Origin: Bacteroides fragilis NCTC 9343
GTDB lineage: Bacteria; Bacteroidota; Bacteroidia; Bacteroidales; Bacteroidaceae
DNA: 64,000 nt
Direction: 5' to 3'
Assembly (NCBI RefSeq): GCF_000025985.1
Contig: NC_003228.3
Coordinates: 186,001-250,000, forward strand
In this document: one piece after another, positions 26,717 to 35,826 of the stretch
Numbering within the stretch: position 1 is the stretch's first letter
How the letters are laid out: each line of letters opens with the position of its first letter
Translations under genes and position numbers: made by a program
The notes under the pieces: generated by a model
Seen by the model: the letters and a program-made list of their open reading frames with translations, nothing else
Databases searched by the model: none
Told to the model about the DNA's origin: nothing

Positions 26717-28483
26717 ATGGAAAAAGAAGGTAATAATCTGTTTCAGGTCAATCTTAAAGGTATGATTGCCCTGTTGTCAGAGCATATTTATAGTAATCCG
26801 AATACTTTTGTCCGGGAGTTATTGCAAAATAGTGTGGATGCCATCACTGCATTGCACAACATCGATGAAAATTACTCCGGACGTATTGATGTCTTCCTGA
26901 ATGGGGATGGCTCGATGGTCTTTCAGGACAATGGAATCGGACTGAAGGAAGAGGAGGTATACCGTTTCCTCACAGTGATAGGTGAAAGTTCAAAGAGAGA
27001 CACTCCCGATGCCGACGATTTTATCGGTCGGTTTGGTATCGGCTTGTTGTCTTGTTTTGTGGTGACCAATGAAATCAGGGTAGAGAGCCGGTCGGCAATG
27101 GGGGGAAATCCTGTTTGCTGGTGCGGAAAGGTGGACGGTACTTATCAGACTACTTTCCCCGATGAAGAGTGGGAGATCGGTTCAAGGGTTGTGTTGAGGC
27201 CTAAAAATGAATGGGCTCATCTGTTCGAATACGAAGTGTTTAAAAAGATATTGGTAAATTATGGAGAAGTCTTGCCATATCCTGTCTATTTACATGGTGG
27301 AGAAGAAGAAGAGTTGGTTAATACCCCATCGCCCGTCTGGCTTGATCCGAAAGCTACCCGGAAAGAGTTATTGGATTATGGGACAAAGGTCTTCCAATCG
27401 TCTGCCCTGGATGCATTTCCTATACGGACAGAGCATGGACGGATAGAAGGTGTACTCTATGTATTGCCTTTCCGTACGCAATTCTCTGTGCGTAATTCGC
27501 ATAAAGTATATCTGAAGCGGATGTTGCTTAGTGAGGACGATTGCAATCTGTTGCCTTCTTGGGCATTTTTTATTCGTTGCCTGGTGAATGCCGACGGACT
27601 GCTTTCCACAGCCTCCCGCGAATCATTTGTCAGCAACGATTCATTGAAAGATGCCCGGAAAGAGATTGGGGTCGCTATCAAGGAATATCTCCGGGCTTTG
27701 GTGCAGAACAATCGGTCCGTTTTTAATAAAATACTGGATGTTCATCACTTTCACATTAAAGCCATTGCTTCGGAAGATAATGAGTTACTTCGTCTGTTTA
27801 TGGATTATCTTCCGTTTGAGACGAATAAGGGAATAAGAAGTTTCGGTAGTATCCGTTCGTCAAATAATACTATTTATTATACACGCAATCTGGAAGATTT
27901 CAGGCAAGTGCGCAGAATAGCCGGTGCACAAGGCAGGCTGGTAGTTAATGCTGCTTATACATTCGATGAAACGTTGTTGAAAAAATATATCCGGCTTAAT
28001 CAAGAATTGTCTTTAGAGGAGATTTCACCTGCCCGTCTGTTGGAAGAGTTTGCCGAAGTAGAGGGTAATAAAGAGCACCGGTCTTTTGAAACGAAAGCCA
28101 GTGAACTTTTGAAACGTTTTGGGTGTATTTGCCGGTTGAAGCATTTCACTCCGGTGGATACTCCGGTTATATTCGTAGCCGAAGAAAAAGAAGAGAACAG
28201 TAAAGTCGCCAATAATCCGTTGGCGGCGGTATTGGGCTCGGTAAATGCCAAAAAACGTTTGCCACCCACATTGACTTTCAATGCCGACAATGAGATGGTG
28301 CAGACATTGCTGAGAATCCAGGGAGACAACAAGTTGTTTCAGCATGTTGTGCACATTCTGTATGTACAATCGCTTTTGCAAGGAAAATATCCCGTGAACA
28401 GTGAGGAGATGGAACTTTTCAATCACTCTCTTTCTGAATTGATGACTGCCAAAATGAATGATTTTATAAACTTTCTCAATTAA
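26717..28483 (+). CDS. Hsp90-type (HtpG-like) ATPase
   Basis: A 588-residue protein with a GHKL ATPase domain of the Hsp90 kind: ELLQNSVDAI (Glu34 and Asn38, the catalytic and Mg-binding positions), DNGIG (71-75), and the lid-side GRFGIGLLSCF (104-114). The middle domain has the NADGLLSTASRESF segment, where the Arg corresponds to the catalytic loop of HtpG. It is shorter and more divergent than canonical HtpG (about 620-680 residues), and matches what I know as a separate bacterial HSP90 family protein. Sitting between Sel1 and TPR-like proteins with gaps of 7 and 8 bases suggests a dedicated chaperone machine. Its client is unknown. Confidence 0.88.
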   Translation: MEKEGNNLFQVNLKGMIALLSEHIYSNPNTFVRELLQNSVDAITALHNIDENYSGRIDVFLNGDGSMVFQDNGIGLKEEEVYRFLTVIGESSKRDTPDADDFIGRFGIGLLSCFVVTNEIRVESRSAMGGNPVCWCGKVDGTYQTTFPDEEWEIGSRVVLRPKNEWAHLFEYEVFKKILVNYGEVLPYPVYLHGGEEEELVNTPSPVWLDPKATRKELLDYGTKVFQSSALDAFPIRTEHGRIEGVLYVLPFRTQFSVRNSHKVYLKRMLLSEDDCNLLPSWAFFIRCLVNADGLLSTASRESFVSNDSLKDARKEIGVAIKEYLRALVQNNRSVFNKILDVHHFHIKAIASEDNELLRLFMDYLPFETNKGIRSFGSIRSSNNTIYYTRNLEDFRQVRRIAGAQGRLVVNAAYTFDETLLKKYIRLNQELSLEEISPARLLEEFAEVEGNKEHRSFETKASELLKRFGCICRLKHFTPVDTPVIFVAEEKEENSKVANNPLAAVLGSVNAKKRLPPTLTFNADNEMVQTLLRIQGDNKLFQHVVHILYVQSLLQGKYPVNSEEMELFNHSLSELMTAKMNDFINFLN

Positions 28484-28491
28484 ACGAAAGC

Positions 28492-29571
28492 ATGAAATAT
28501 ACACTTGAAATACAAAAATTACTGTTGCAGGCACAAAACGACAACCTGCATCCCCGCGAAAAGGCCAATTTGCTGAGAGAAGCTATTCGCATTGCAGACG
28601 AGAATGAAGATGTACAATGGGCTGTGGAGATGAGATTGGATCTTATTTACGAGCTAAATCTCCTTTCGGCTGATGCTGAAGAAATTGCTGTGTTTTCTAA
28701 AATCCTGGACAGTTATGAAAATCATAAGGACCAGATAAATGAAGATGATATTTTATGGAAATATAAATGGATATGGTCTTGTACATTCGATCTTCCCAGC
28801 ATACCGATGGAACAGGTAGAGGCAGTGGGAGAAGATTATAAAACCCGTATCTTGCGAAATGGTTACTCGTTGCGTACGTACTATCATCGTCTGTCTGTGG
28901 AGTATACCAAAATGAGGGAATACGCGAAAGCTAAAGAATGCATTGATAAAATGTTGGCGGAAAAAATGGATGATCTGACTTGTGAGGCATGCGAACTGAA
29001 TTTTATGTTGGATTATTATCTTGAAACCGGGCAGTTTGAGGAAGCTTATAATCGTGCCCAACCTTTAATTACCAGACAGGTCTCTTGTTATGAAGCTAAC
29101 CTGAGAGCCTATATGAAGTTGGCTTATTATGCCTGTAAAGCCGGGAAGCCGGAAATTGCTGCCGATATGTGTGCACGGGCTGAAGAAGCCTTGGTTGGGA
29201 GAGAAAAAGATGAATATTTGTTGCTATATCTCGGGTTGTTTATTGCCTATTATTTTATGACCCATCCGGATCGGGGCTGGGAGTATGCAGAGCGTTGTAT
29301 TCCCTGGAGCCTGAATACTAATATGCAGAAAAAATATCGTTTTTCGTGTGATATGGTAGAGGCTTTGAGTTATGAATCCCGTGAAGAAGTCAGTTTGTCC
29401 CTGCCGGAAGAATTTCCGCTTTACCGGGCAGACGGAATATACTCAGTAGCTGCATTGCGTGATTATTTTTATAAACAAGCTACCCAATTGGCAAGCTTGT
29501 ATGACACACGTAACGGAAATAACGGATATCAGGAACGATTATTTAATGTCAATTTAATTGGCAACCTGTAG
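28492..29571 (+). CDS. TPR-like helical protein of the Sel1-Hsp90 unit
   Basis: A 359-residue soluble protein with no signal peptide. It is almost entirely helical by eye, with paired-helix patterns such as EYAKAKECIDKMLAEKM and GKPEIAADMCARAEEAL that resemble TPR units. I cannot name a family. It starts 8 bases after the Hsp90-like gene, so translation is probably coupled. The speA promoter begins at its 3' end, closing the operon. A role as co-chaperone or scaffold is an inference from position and fold. Confidence 0.75.
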   Translation: MKYTLEIQKLLLQAQNDNLHPREKANLLREAIRIADENEDVQWAVEMRLDLIYELNLLSADAEEIAVFSKILDSYENHKDQINEDDILWKYKWIWSCTFDLPSIPMEQVEAVGEDYKTRILRNGYSLRTYYHRLSVEYTKMREYAKAKECIDKMLAEKMDDLTCEACELNFMLDYYLETGQFEEAYNRAQPLITRQVSCYEANLRAYMKLAYYACKAGKPEIAADMCARAEEALVGREKDEYLLLYLGLFIAYYFMTHPDRGWEYAERCIPWSLNTNMQKKYRFSCDMVEALSYESREEVSLSLPEEFPLYRADGIYSVAALRDYFYKQATQLASLYDTRNGNNGYQERLFNVNLIGNL

Positions 29572-29588
29572 ATTAATACGTATTTTTG
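29558..29588 (+). promoter_or_regulatory. Promoter of speA
   Basis: TTG (29558-29560), a 20-base spacer and TATTTTTG (29581-29588) resemble the Bacteroides TTTG-N19-TAnnTTTG promoter. The -33 element lies inside the end of the preceding gene. Confidence 0.5.
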
Positions 29589-29628
29589 CCGTCCAATTAT
29601 TTATTAAAAACAACTGAATAACAGAAAA

Positions 29629-31521
29629 ATGAGAAAGTGGCGTATTGAAGATTCTGAAGAACTTTACAACATCACAGGTTGGGGGACTTCATACTTTGGT
29701 ATTAATGACAAGGGTCATGTTGTTGTTACACCGCGGAAAGATGGCGTAGCCGTCGATTTGAAAGAATTGGTCGACGAGTTGCAGTTGCGTGATGTAGCGG
29801 CTCCGATGCTCGTACGTTTTCCGGATATTTTGGATAACCGTATTGAAAAGACTGCCTATTGTTTTAAACAGGCATCTGAAGAATATGGATATAAAGCCCA
29901 GAATTTTATCATCTATCCGATTAAAGTGAACCAGATGCGCCCGGTTGTTGAAGAAATAATCAGCCACGGCAAGAAATTTAATCTGGGACTTGAAGCCGGT
30001 TCCAAACCGGAATTGCATGCTGTAATTGCCGTCAATACCGATTCTGACTCTCTTATTATCTGTAATGGATATAAAGACGAAAGCTATATCGAGCTTGCTT
30101 TGCTGGCACAAAAAATGGGTAAGCGCATTTTCTTGGTCGTTGAGAAAATGAATGAACTGAAACTGATTGCCCGCATGGCAAAACAGTTGAATGTGCAGCC
30201 TAATATCGGTATTCGTATCAAACTGGCTTCTTCGGGAAGCGGCAAGTGGGAGGAGTCCGGAGGGGATGCCAGCAAGTTTGGTTTGACTTCCAGCGAACTG
30301 CTCGAAGCACTCGATTTCCTCGAGAGTAAGGGAATGAAGGACTGCCTGAAACTGATCCATTTCCATATCGGAAGCCAAGTGACAAAGATACGTCGCATCA
30401 AAACAGCATTGCGGGAAGCCTCTCAATTTTATGTGCAGCTTCATGCAATGGGATTCAATGTTGAATTTGTTGATATTGGCGGAGGGCTTGGAGTCGATTA
30501 TGACGGAACCCGTTCGTCAAGCAGCGAGAGTAGCGTGAACTACTCTATTCAGGAGTATGTCAACGACTCTATTTCTACGTTGGTAGATGCCAGTGATAAA
30601 AACGGTATTCCCCATCCTAATATCATCACGGAGAGTGGCCGGGCCTTGACAGCACATCATTCTGTGTTGATTTTCGAGGTGCTCGAAACGGCTACTTTAC
30701 CTCAATGGGATGATGAAGAAGAGATTGCTCCGGATGCACACGAACTGGTACAAGAACTTTATGGTATCTGGGATACGCTGAACCAGAATAAGATGCTCGA
30801 GGCGTGGCATGATGCCCAGCAGATACGTGAAGAAGCACTTGATTTGTTCAGTCATGGAATTGTGGACCTGAAAACGCGTGCTCAGATCGAACGTCTTTAT
30901 TGGTCAATTACTCGCGAAATCAATCAAATAGCCGGTGGGTTGAAACATGCCCCCGATGAATTCCGTGGATTGTCCAAGTTGTTGGCCGATAAATATTTCT
31001 GTAATTTTTCACTTTTCCAATCACTGCCGGATTCTTGGGCAATCGACCAGATTTTTCCGATTATGCCCATTCAGCGTCTGGATGAGAAGCCGGATCGTTC
31101 GGCCACTTTGCAAGATATAACCTGTGATTCCGATGGGAAAATAGCCAATTTTATCTCTACCAGGAATGTGGCACACTATATGCCGGTTCATAGCTTGAAG
31201 CAGAAAGAGCCTTATTATGTTGCGGTATTCTTGGTAGGAGCTTATCAGGAAATTCTGGGTGATATGCATAACTTGTTTGGAGATACAAATGCAGTACACG
31301 TTTCTGTCAATGAGAAGGGATATAACATTGAACAGATTATTGATGGTGAGACGGTTGCCGAAGTGCTTGACTATGTACAATATAGCCCGAAGAAACTGGT
31401 TCGAACCCTGGAAACATGGGTGACAAAGTCCGTTAAAGAGGGAAAAATTTCGGTAGAAGAAGGTAAAGAATTCCTTTCCAACTATCGTTCGGGATTGTAT
31501 GGATACACTTATCTTGAATAA
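29629..31521 (+). CDS. speA: Biosynthetic arginine decarboxylase
   Basis: A 630-residue PLP-dependent, fold III arginine decarboxylase, converting arginine to agmatine for polyamine synthesis. The PLP lysine is in IIYPIKVNQ (Lys99). The substrate and phosphate sites show HIGSQVT, VDIGGGLGVDYDG and ITESGRALTAHHS. The length fits SpeA, not the shorter diaminopimelate decarboxylases. argB follows after 127 bases that include a long stem-loop, so the two are neighbours in arginine metabolism but may not be tightly cotranscribed. Confidence 0.95.
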   Translation: MRKWRIEDSEELYNITGWGTSYFGINDKGHVVVTPRKDGVAVDLKELVDELQLRDVAAPMLVRFPDILDNRIEKTAYCFKQASEEYGYKAQNFIIYPIKVNQMRPVVEEIISHGKKFNLGLEAGSKPELHAVIAVNTDSDSLIICNGYKDESYIELALLAQKMGKRIFLVVEKMNELKLIARMAKQLNVQPNIGIRIKLASSGSGKWEESGGDASKFGLTSSELLEALDFLESKGMKDCLKLIHFHIGSQVTKIRRIKTALREASQFYVQLHAMGFNVEFVDIGGGLGVDYDGTRSSSSESSVNYSIQEYVNDSISTLVDASDKNGIPHPNIITESGRALTAHHSVLIFEVLETATLPQWDDEEEIAPDAHELVQELYGIWDTLNQNKMLEAWHDAQQIREEALDLFSHGIVDLKTRAQIERLYWSITREINQIAGGLKHAPDEFRGLSKLLADKYFCNFSLFQSLPDSWAIDQIFPIMPIQRLDEKPDRSATLQDITCDSDGKIANFISTRNVAHYMPVHSLKQKEPYYVAVFLVGAYQEILGDMHNLFGDTNAVHVSVNEKGYNIEQIIDGETVAEVLDYVQYSPKKLVRTLETWVTKSVKEGKISVEEGKEFLSNYRSGLYGYTYLE

Positions 31522-31557
31522 ATAGAAAGGATTACAATAAACAACGAACAACAAACG

Positions 31558-31612
31558 ACGAGCTACAAGTTACGAATACTGCATGATATCAGTCTCGTTT
31601 CTTGTAGCTCGT
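31558..31612. terminator. Stem-loop between speA and argB
   Basis: ACGAGCTACAAG (31558-31569) and CTTGTAGCTCGT (31601-31612) form a perfect 12-bp stem, with more pairing inside (ACGA near 31573 with its complement). No T-run follows, so it could be an mRNA-stabilising or intergenic repeat hairpin rather than a true terminator. Confidence 0.45.
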
Positions 31613-31648
31613 GGCTTGTAATCCGTGGTTCATAACTCATAATTTGTA

Positions 31649-32434
31649 ATGAAAGAAAAGATGAAGGAAAAACTGACAGTCATTAAAGTCGGAGGTAAGA
31701 TTGTAGAAGAAGAAGCTACATTAAATCAGTTGTTGAATGATTTTGCAGCCATTGAAGGGCATAAAGTGCTGGTGCATGGAGGCGGACGTTCGGCAACGAA
31801 AATAGCCGCGCAACTGGGTATAGACAGCAAAATGGTTAATGGCCGCCGTATCACTGATGCTGAGACATTGAAGGTGGTGACTATGGTTTATGGCGGGCTG
31901 GTGAACAAAAATATCGTAGCCGGATTGCAAGCTCGCGGTGTCAATGCTTTGGGATTGACCGGGGCGGATATGAATGTAATCCGTTCAATGAAGCGTCCTG
32001 TGAAAGAGGTTGATTATGGTTTTGTAGGGGACGTAGAGCGTGTGGATTCTACGCTACTTTCCGATCTGATTCATAAAGGTGTTGTTCCTGTGATGGCGCC
32101 GTTGACGCATGACGGACAAGGGAATATGCTCAATACGAATGCAGATACCATTGCCGGAGAAACAGCAAAAGCCCTTTCTGCTATTTTTGATGTGACTTTG
32201 GTTTATTGTTTCGAAAAGAAAGGCGTGCTTCGTGATGAAAATGACGATGAGAGTGTCATCCCCCAAATTAATCATGCCGAGTTTCAACGCTACATTGCCG
32301 AGGGGGTTATTCAGGGAGGAATGATACCGAAGCTTGAAAATTCTTTTGAGGCAATTAATGCAGGTGTGTCTGAGGTTGTAATTACCTTAGCATCAGCTAT
32401 TCATACAGATGGGGGAACTCGGATAAAAAAATAA
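31649..32434 (+). CDS. argB: Acetylglutamate (or succinylglutamate) kinase
   Basis: A 261-residue amino-acid kinase. The phosphate-binding loops VIKVGGKIVEE and VHGGGRSATKIAAQLG, the TGADMNVI and GFVGDVERVD segments, and the late IQGGMIPKLENSFEAINAGV are those of ArgB, the second step of arginine synthesis. In Bacteroides fragilis the pathway is reported to run through N-succinylated intermediates, so the substrate may be N-succinylglutamate (established for the pathway, inferred here). Met1 or Met5 (31661) could be the true start. Confidence 0.92.
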   Translation: MKEKMKEKLTVIKVGGKIVEEEATLNQLLNDFAAIEGHKVLVHGGGRSATKIAAQLGIDSKMVNGRRITDAETLKVVTMVYGGLVNKNIVAGLQARGVNALGLTGADMNVIRSMKRPVKEVDYGFVGDVERVDSTLLSDLIHKGVVPVMAPLTHDGQGNMLNTNADTIAGETAKALSAIFDVTLVYCFEKKGVLRDENDDESVIPQINHAEFQRYIAEGVIQGGMIPKLENSFEAINAGVSEVVITLASAIHTDGGTRIKK

Positions 32435-32495
32435 TTCAAAAAAAATAGGAGTACTTCTGTAACTTTTCACCAGCTCATCCGTCAACTTAATAGAG

Positions 32496-33005
32496 ATGCA
32501 AGAAATCAGCTTCCGAGACGACATATTGCCATTGAAGGATAAACTCTTTCGTTTGGCACTCCGAATCACTTTCGACAGGGCCGAAGCAGAGGATGTTGTT
32601 CAGGATACGATGATTAGAGTGTGGAATAAACGTGAAGAGTGGACACAATTCGGATCTATAGAGGCATATTGCCTGACTGTAGCAAAAAATCTGGCTATAG
32701 ACAGAAGCCAAAAAAAAGAAGCTCAGAATGTAGAACTCACACCTGAAATGGAAGAAGAATCCGAAATATCCGGGCCTTATGATCAATTGGTCAATAATGA
32801 ACGGATGTCGATTATCCATCGTCTGATTAACGAACTTCCTGAGAAGCAACGGCTCATTATGCAGTTGAGGGATATAGAAGGAGAGAGCTATAAAGAAATA
32901 GCAAAAATCTTGAATCTGACAGAGGAACAGGTAAAAGTGAATCTTTTCAGAGCAAGACAAAAGGTAAAACAAAGGTATTTAGAGATTGATGAATATGGAT
33001 TATAA
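32496..33005 (+). CDS. ECF-type RNA polymerase sigma-70 factor
   Basis: A 169-residue extracytoplasmic-function sigma factor. Region 2 (LFRLALRITFDRAEAEDVVQDTMIRVW) and region 4 (LPEKQRLIMQLRDIEGESYKEIAKIL, shown in parts: SYKEIAKILNLTEEQVKVNL) are complete. It should direct transcription of an envelope-response regulon. The next gene encodes a single-span membrane protein overlapping its 3' end by 17 bases, the standard arrangement for a cognate anti-sigma factor. A DUF4252 protein follows. The start at 32496 is the first ATG in frame after argB. Confidence 0.92.
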   Translation: MQEISFRDDILPLKDKLFRLALRITFDRAEAEDVVQDTMIRVWNKREEWTQFGSIEAYCLTVAKNLAIDRSQKKEAQNVELTPEMEEESEISGPYDQLVNNERMSIIHRLINELPEKQRLIMQLRDIEGESYKEIAKILNLTEEQVKVNLFRARQKVKQRYLEIDEYGL

Positions 33006-33504
33006 GTATATAGAACAGCTTTTAGAGCGATACTGGCAATGTGAGACTTCTCTGGAAGAAGAATCGGAATTGCGCTCTTTCTTTTCGGAGGAAGAGGTGC
33101 CTGCTCATTTGCTCCGTTACAAAGAACTGTTTGTTTATCAGACTGTTCAACAGGAGGTAGGGCTGGGAAAAGACTTTGATGCACGTATTCTGGCTCAGGT
33201 AGAGGCACCTGTGGTAAAAGCAAAACATCTGACAATGGTCGGAAGATTTATGCCTTTATTTAAGGCTGCTGCCGTGGTTGCATTGATTTTATCATTGGGC
33301 AATGTAGCACAACATACATTCTTTGCCGATGAGGCTTTGGATTATAATTATGATGCTTACAAGGACACATACGACGATCCCGAAGTGGCTTACAAACAAG
33401 TTTCTTCTGCGTTGATGATGTTGTCTGAAGGTATAAATAAATCGCAGGATCAGGTCGTAAGAGACAGTGTAAAGGTCGAACCGGTTCGTGTGATGAAGGA
33501 ATAA
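32989..33504 (+). CDS. Single-span membrane protein, probable anti-sigma factor
   Basis: A 171-residue protein with an acidic N-terminal cytoplasmic part (about 1-85, including IEQLLERYWQCETSLEEE), one hydrophobic segment (about 90-106, FKAAAVVALILSLG), and an acidic periplasmic tail. The ATG at 32989 is preferred over the TTG three bases earlier; 32995 is also possible. It overlaps the sigma gene by 17 bases, so the two are translationally coupled. The topology and position fit an anti-sigma factor, although no ZAS His-Cys zinc motif is present. I treat the role as inference. Confidence 0.75.
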   Translation: MNMDYKYIEQLLERYWQCETSLEEESELRSFFSEEEVPAHLLRYKELFVYQTVQQEVGLGKDFDARILAQVEAPVVKAKHLTMVGRFMPLFKAAAVVALILSLGNVAQHTFFADEALDYNYDAYKDTYDDPEVAYKQVSSALMMLSEGINKSQDQVVRDSVKVEPVRVMKE

Positions 33505-33508
33505 AATA

Positions 33509-33985
33509 ATGAAGAGCGTTCTTTTAATGTGCTGGATGGCATTGCTGTCTGTGGCTGTTTCGGCCCAGGACTTTGCTTCACGTTTCATGGCTGAACATCA
33601 GGCAGATTCCAATCTGACTTGTGTTACGATCAGTCCGAAAATGATGGAGGAGATTATGAAAAGCGATGCTGAAAAAGATAAGGAGGTGCTGGATATGATC
33701 TCTAATCTCAAAAGCATGCAGGTGCTTACTTCTGATGTGGAAGGAAAAAAGTATTTCAATGCAGCTTTGAAGGTGGTAGAGAAGAATTCCGGTCGGTTTG
33801 AATCGTTTCTTTCTTTTAAGGACAAATCTGAGAATTGTCAGATTATGGTTCGTAAGAAAAAAAGTACGATTGTTGAACTGGTGATGTTGATGCACGAAAA
33901 GAATCACTTTGCTGTGGTAAACTTTACGGGGAATATGAGTCCGGAGTTTATTGCACAAATAAAAAGACATTTTCATTTGCTTTAA
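33509..33985 (+). CDS. DUF4252-family exported protein
   Basis: A 158-residue protein with a signal peptide (cleavage likely after VSA at about residue 19). The mature part matches the DUF4252 pattern: VTISPKMMEEIM, an acidic helix, MISNLKSMQVLTSD near the centre, and a C-terminal ELVMLMHEKNHFAVVNFTG block. Function unknown; in Bacteroides these proteins recur beside ECF sigma genes. Here it starts 4 bases after the anti-sigma-like gene, so it is likely a regulated output or modulator of that system. Confidence 0.82.
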   Translation: MKSVLLMCWMALLSVAVSAQDFASRFMAEHQADSNLTCVTISPKMMEEIMKSDAEKDKEVLDMISNLKSMQVLTSDVEGKKYFNAALKVVEKNSGRFESFLSFKDKSENCQIMVRKKKSTIVELVMLMHEKNHFAVVNFTGNMSPEFIAQIKRHFHLL

Positions 33986-34085
33986 ACATATAATATAGTT
34001 AGTGTGCTTAATTAAAACAACTTTTTGACTTGAGGCTGTGAAGTTTCAATTCTCTCAATTTCAATAAAAAACTAACTAAATAAAT

Positions 34086-34115
34086 GGGCTACCGCGTGAT
34101 GCAGTAGCCCTTTTA
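34086..34115. terminator. Rho-independent terminator after the sigma operon
   Basis: GGGCTAC (34086-34092) pairs with GTAGCCC (34104-34110), with inner G-C pairs and the loop GTGAT, followed by TTTTA. It lies between convergent units and may also serve the minus-strand DUF2807 genes. Confidence 0.7.
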
Positions 34116-34172
34116 TGTTTATACTACGTTGTCTTCATAGAGCGAAGTTAAACTAAGAGAGAGTTTTTATAT

Positions 34173-34952
34173 TTAGAGTTTCTGTAGTCCTCTTTTAGAA
34201 AAGTTTATTTGCGGGTTGCCTTTATAGGCTACGTTTCCACTGCCACTGACTCCTCCTGTCAGATTTTCTGTGGCGTAACATCTTATACTGCCCGAACCGC
34301 TAATACGTGCATTGACATTCTCTACTTTTAATTCGGTAGCATTAATGTCTCCCGAACCGGCAATGTGATATTCGGCCTCGGTCGATTTGCCGTCTAGCAG
34401 TACATTTCCCGAGCCGGAAATGTTTACTTGGGTGTCGGATGTACTGATTCTTTTCAGGTTGACATTTCCTGAACCGTAAATACGTGCTGCCAGTTTTGTG
34501 CATGAGAAACTGTTTCCGCTGATGTTTCCCGAGCCATAAATAGACATTTGCAGTTCATCATGGCTTTTTATTCCATTTGTAAAAGTGGTATTTCCCGATC
34601 CATATATAGATAAGTGTTTTAATGATGGAGAAGATACTCTGATCTCGAGTTTCCCACTATTACGGATGGAGGTATTCTTTTTGAATTTAATCGTTAATGT
34701 TCGACCGCTGACAGAGGTTTCCATCAATTCAACTATATTGTCGGGGCCATAAATCTGAACGGTGGGGGCGCCCTGTTTTTGTGTATAAACAATATCCGAA
34801 CTACTCATCGATTTTATTTGGTCGAATGAACCGACTTTTATATTTTTAGTGATGTAGTTGGAACTTCCACTGATTTGCTTTCCTTGCGAACAGGCTGTGA
34901 TGCTGAGTAACAAAAAAGTAATTGTAAGACTCGATAGTATATATTTTTTCAT
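34173..34952 (-). CDS. DUF2807 lipoprotein with SGSGN-type repeats
   Basis: A 259-residue putative auto-transporter adhesin head GIN domain (DUF2807) protein. The lipobox ITAC ends the signal at about residue 21. The N-terminal strand region is followed by a series of short right-handed beta-helix turns with an almost fixed turn motif: YGSGNTT, YGSGNIS, YGSGNVN, SGSGNVL, AGSGDIN, SGSGSIR, SGSGNVA. It is the downstream partner of a paralogue 19 bases upstream. Likely envelope-located; the biochemical role is unknown. Confidence 0.85.
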   Translation of the reverse strand: MKKYILSSLTITFLLLSITACSQGKQISGSSNYITKNIKVGSFDQIKSMSSSDIVYTQKQGAPTVQIYGPDNIVELMETSVSGRTLTIKFKKNTSIRNSGKLEIRVSSPSLKHLSIYGSGNTTFTNGIKSHDELQMSIYGSGNISGNSFSCTKLAARIYGSGNVNLKRISTSDTQVNISGSGNVLLDGKSTEAEYHIAGSGDINATELKVENVNARISGSGSIRCYATENLTGGVSGSGNVAYKGNPQINFSKRGLQKL

Positions 34953-34971
34953 GCTCTTCTGATTTGTTATA

Positions 34972-35706
34972 TTAGATATTCTTGATAGTTCCCACTCCTT
35001 TTTTACTGAGTGATTTTATAGTAGGGCTACCTTTATATTTAATACTTCCCACTCCTCGTACGGCTGCATCAATGGACTCTGTTGCATTACAGGTTATATC
35101 TCCTACGCCTTGTGAACTGGCTTCCACTGCGTTGGCTCGTAGATTTCCCGCTTCTATGTTGCCCACTCCTTTGGAATGAAGAGCAGCTATCTGAGCTGTG
35201 CCTTCAAGCTTTACATCACCTACACCCATCGACTGAACGTTCAATTTTTGGCAAGTCAGCGATTGAATGTCCACATTACCTACCCCTTTACTTTCTATAT
35301 CAAGATTATCCGTAGTTAATCCATTTTCGATATGTACATCGCCCACTCCTTTAAAGGAGATACCATTTAAGGTGGGAGATGTAATGGTTATTTTCATCTT
35401 TTTGAAGTTGCGTACCTTTTTCGATTTATCGATACTCAAAAATAGTGTATTGTCCTTTACGGCTACTTGTATCAGTGCTACGATGTTATCCGGTCCGTAG
35501 ATTTGCAGATCCGTTTTTCCGTCTGTGGATTGTGTATAATAGATGTTGCCCACAGTCCCCGCATCAATCTTATTGAACTCCTTCACTTTATAGTCTCTTG
35601 TGATGAGCTTCTTGCTGGGTTGGATACCTTCACCTATTTGTATACAGCTACTCAATAAACCTGTAGTTAGCAGTAATACCGATAACATTCTGAAAATTGT
35701 TTTCAT
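34972..35706 (-). CDS. DUF2807 lipoprotein with GVGN-type repeats
   Basis: A 244-residue paralogue of the following gene, with lipobox LSSC at about residue 21. The same domain layout is present, but the beta-helix turns use Val instead of Ser: KGVGDVH, KGVGNVD, MGVGDVK, KGVGNIE, QGVGDIT, RGVGSIK, KGVGTIK. The N-terminal half shares the YTQ---PTVQIYGPDNIVALI-like block with its partner, confirming a tandem duplication. First gene of a two-gene minus-strand operon that converges on the ECF sigma unit. Function unknown. Confidence 0.85.
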   Translation of the reverse strand: MKTIFRMLSVLLLTTGLLSSCIQIGEGIQPSKKLITRDYKVKEFNKIDAGTVGNIYYTQSTDGKTDLQIYGPDNIVALIQVAVKDNTLFLSIDKSKKVRNFKKMKITITSPTLNGISFKGVGDVHIENGLTTDNLDIESKGVGNVDIQSLTCQKLNVQSMGVGDVKLEGTAQIAALHSKGVGNIEAGNLRANAVEASSQGVGDITCNATESIDAAVRGVGSIKYKGSPTIKSLSKKGVGTIKNI

Positions 35707-35826
35707 TTTATTTCGTTTTTAGAGGTTTCTATTGATTTAGACGTAAGTCGGCTATGAAAAGTTGCATCTATCTTTCTTTTTTATGCAAAATAATCCGTTT
35801 ATTTGTATTTATAATTAAGAGTAACA

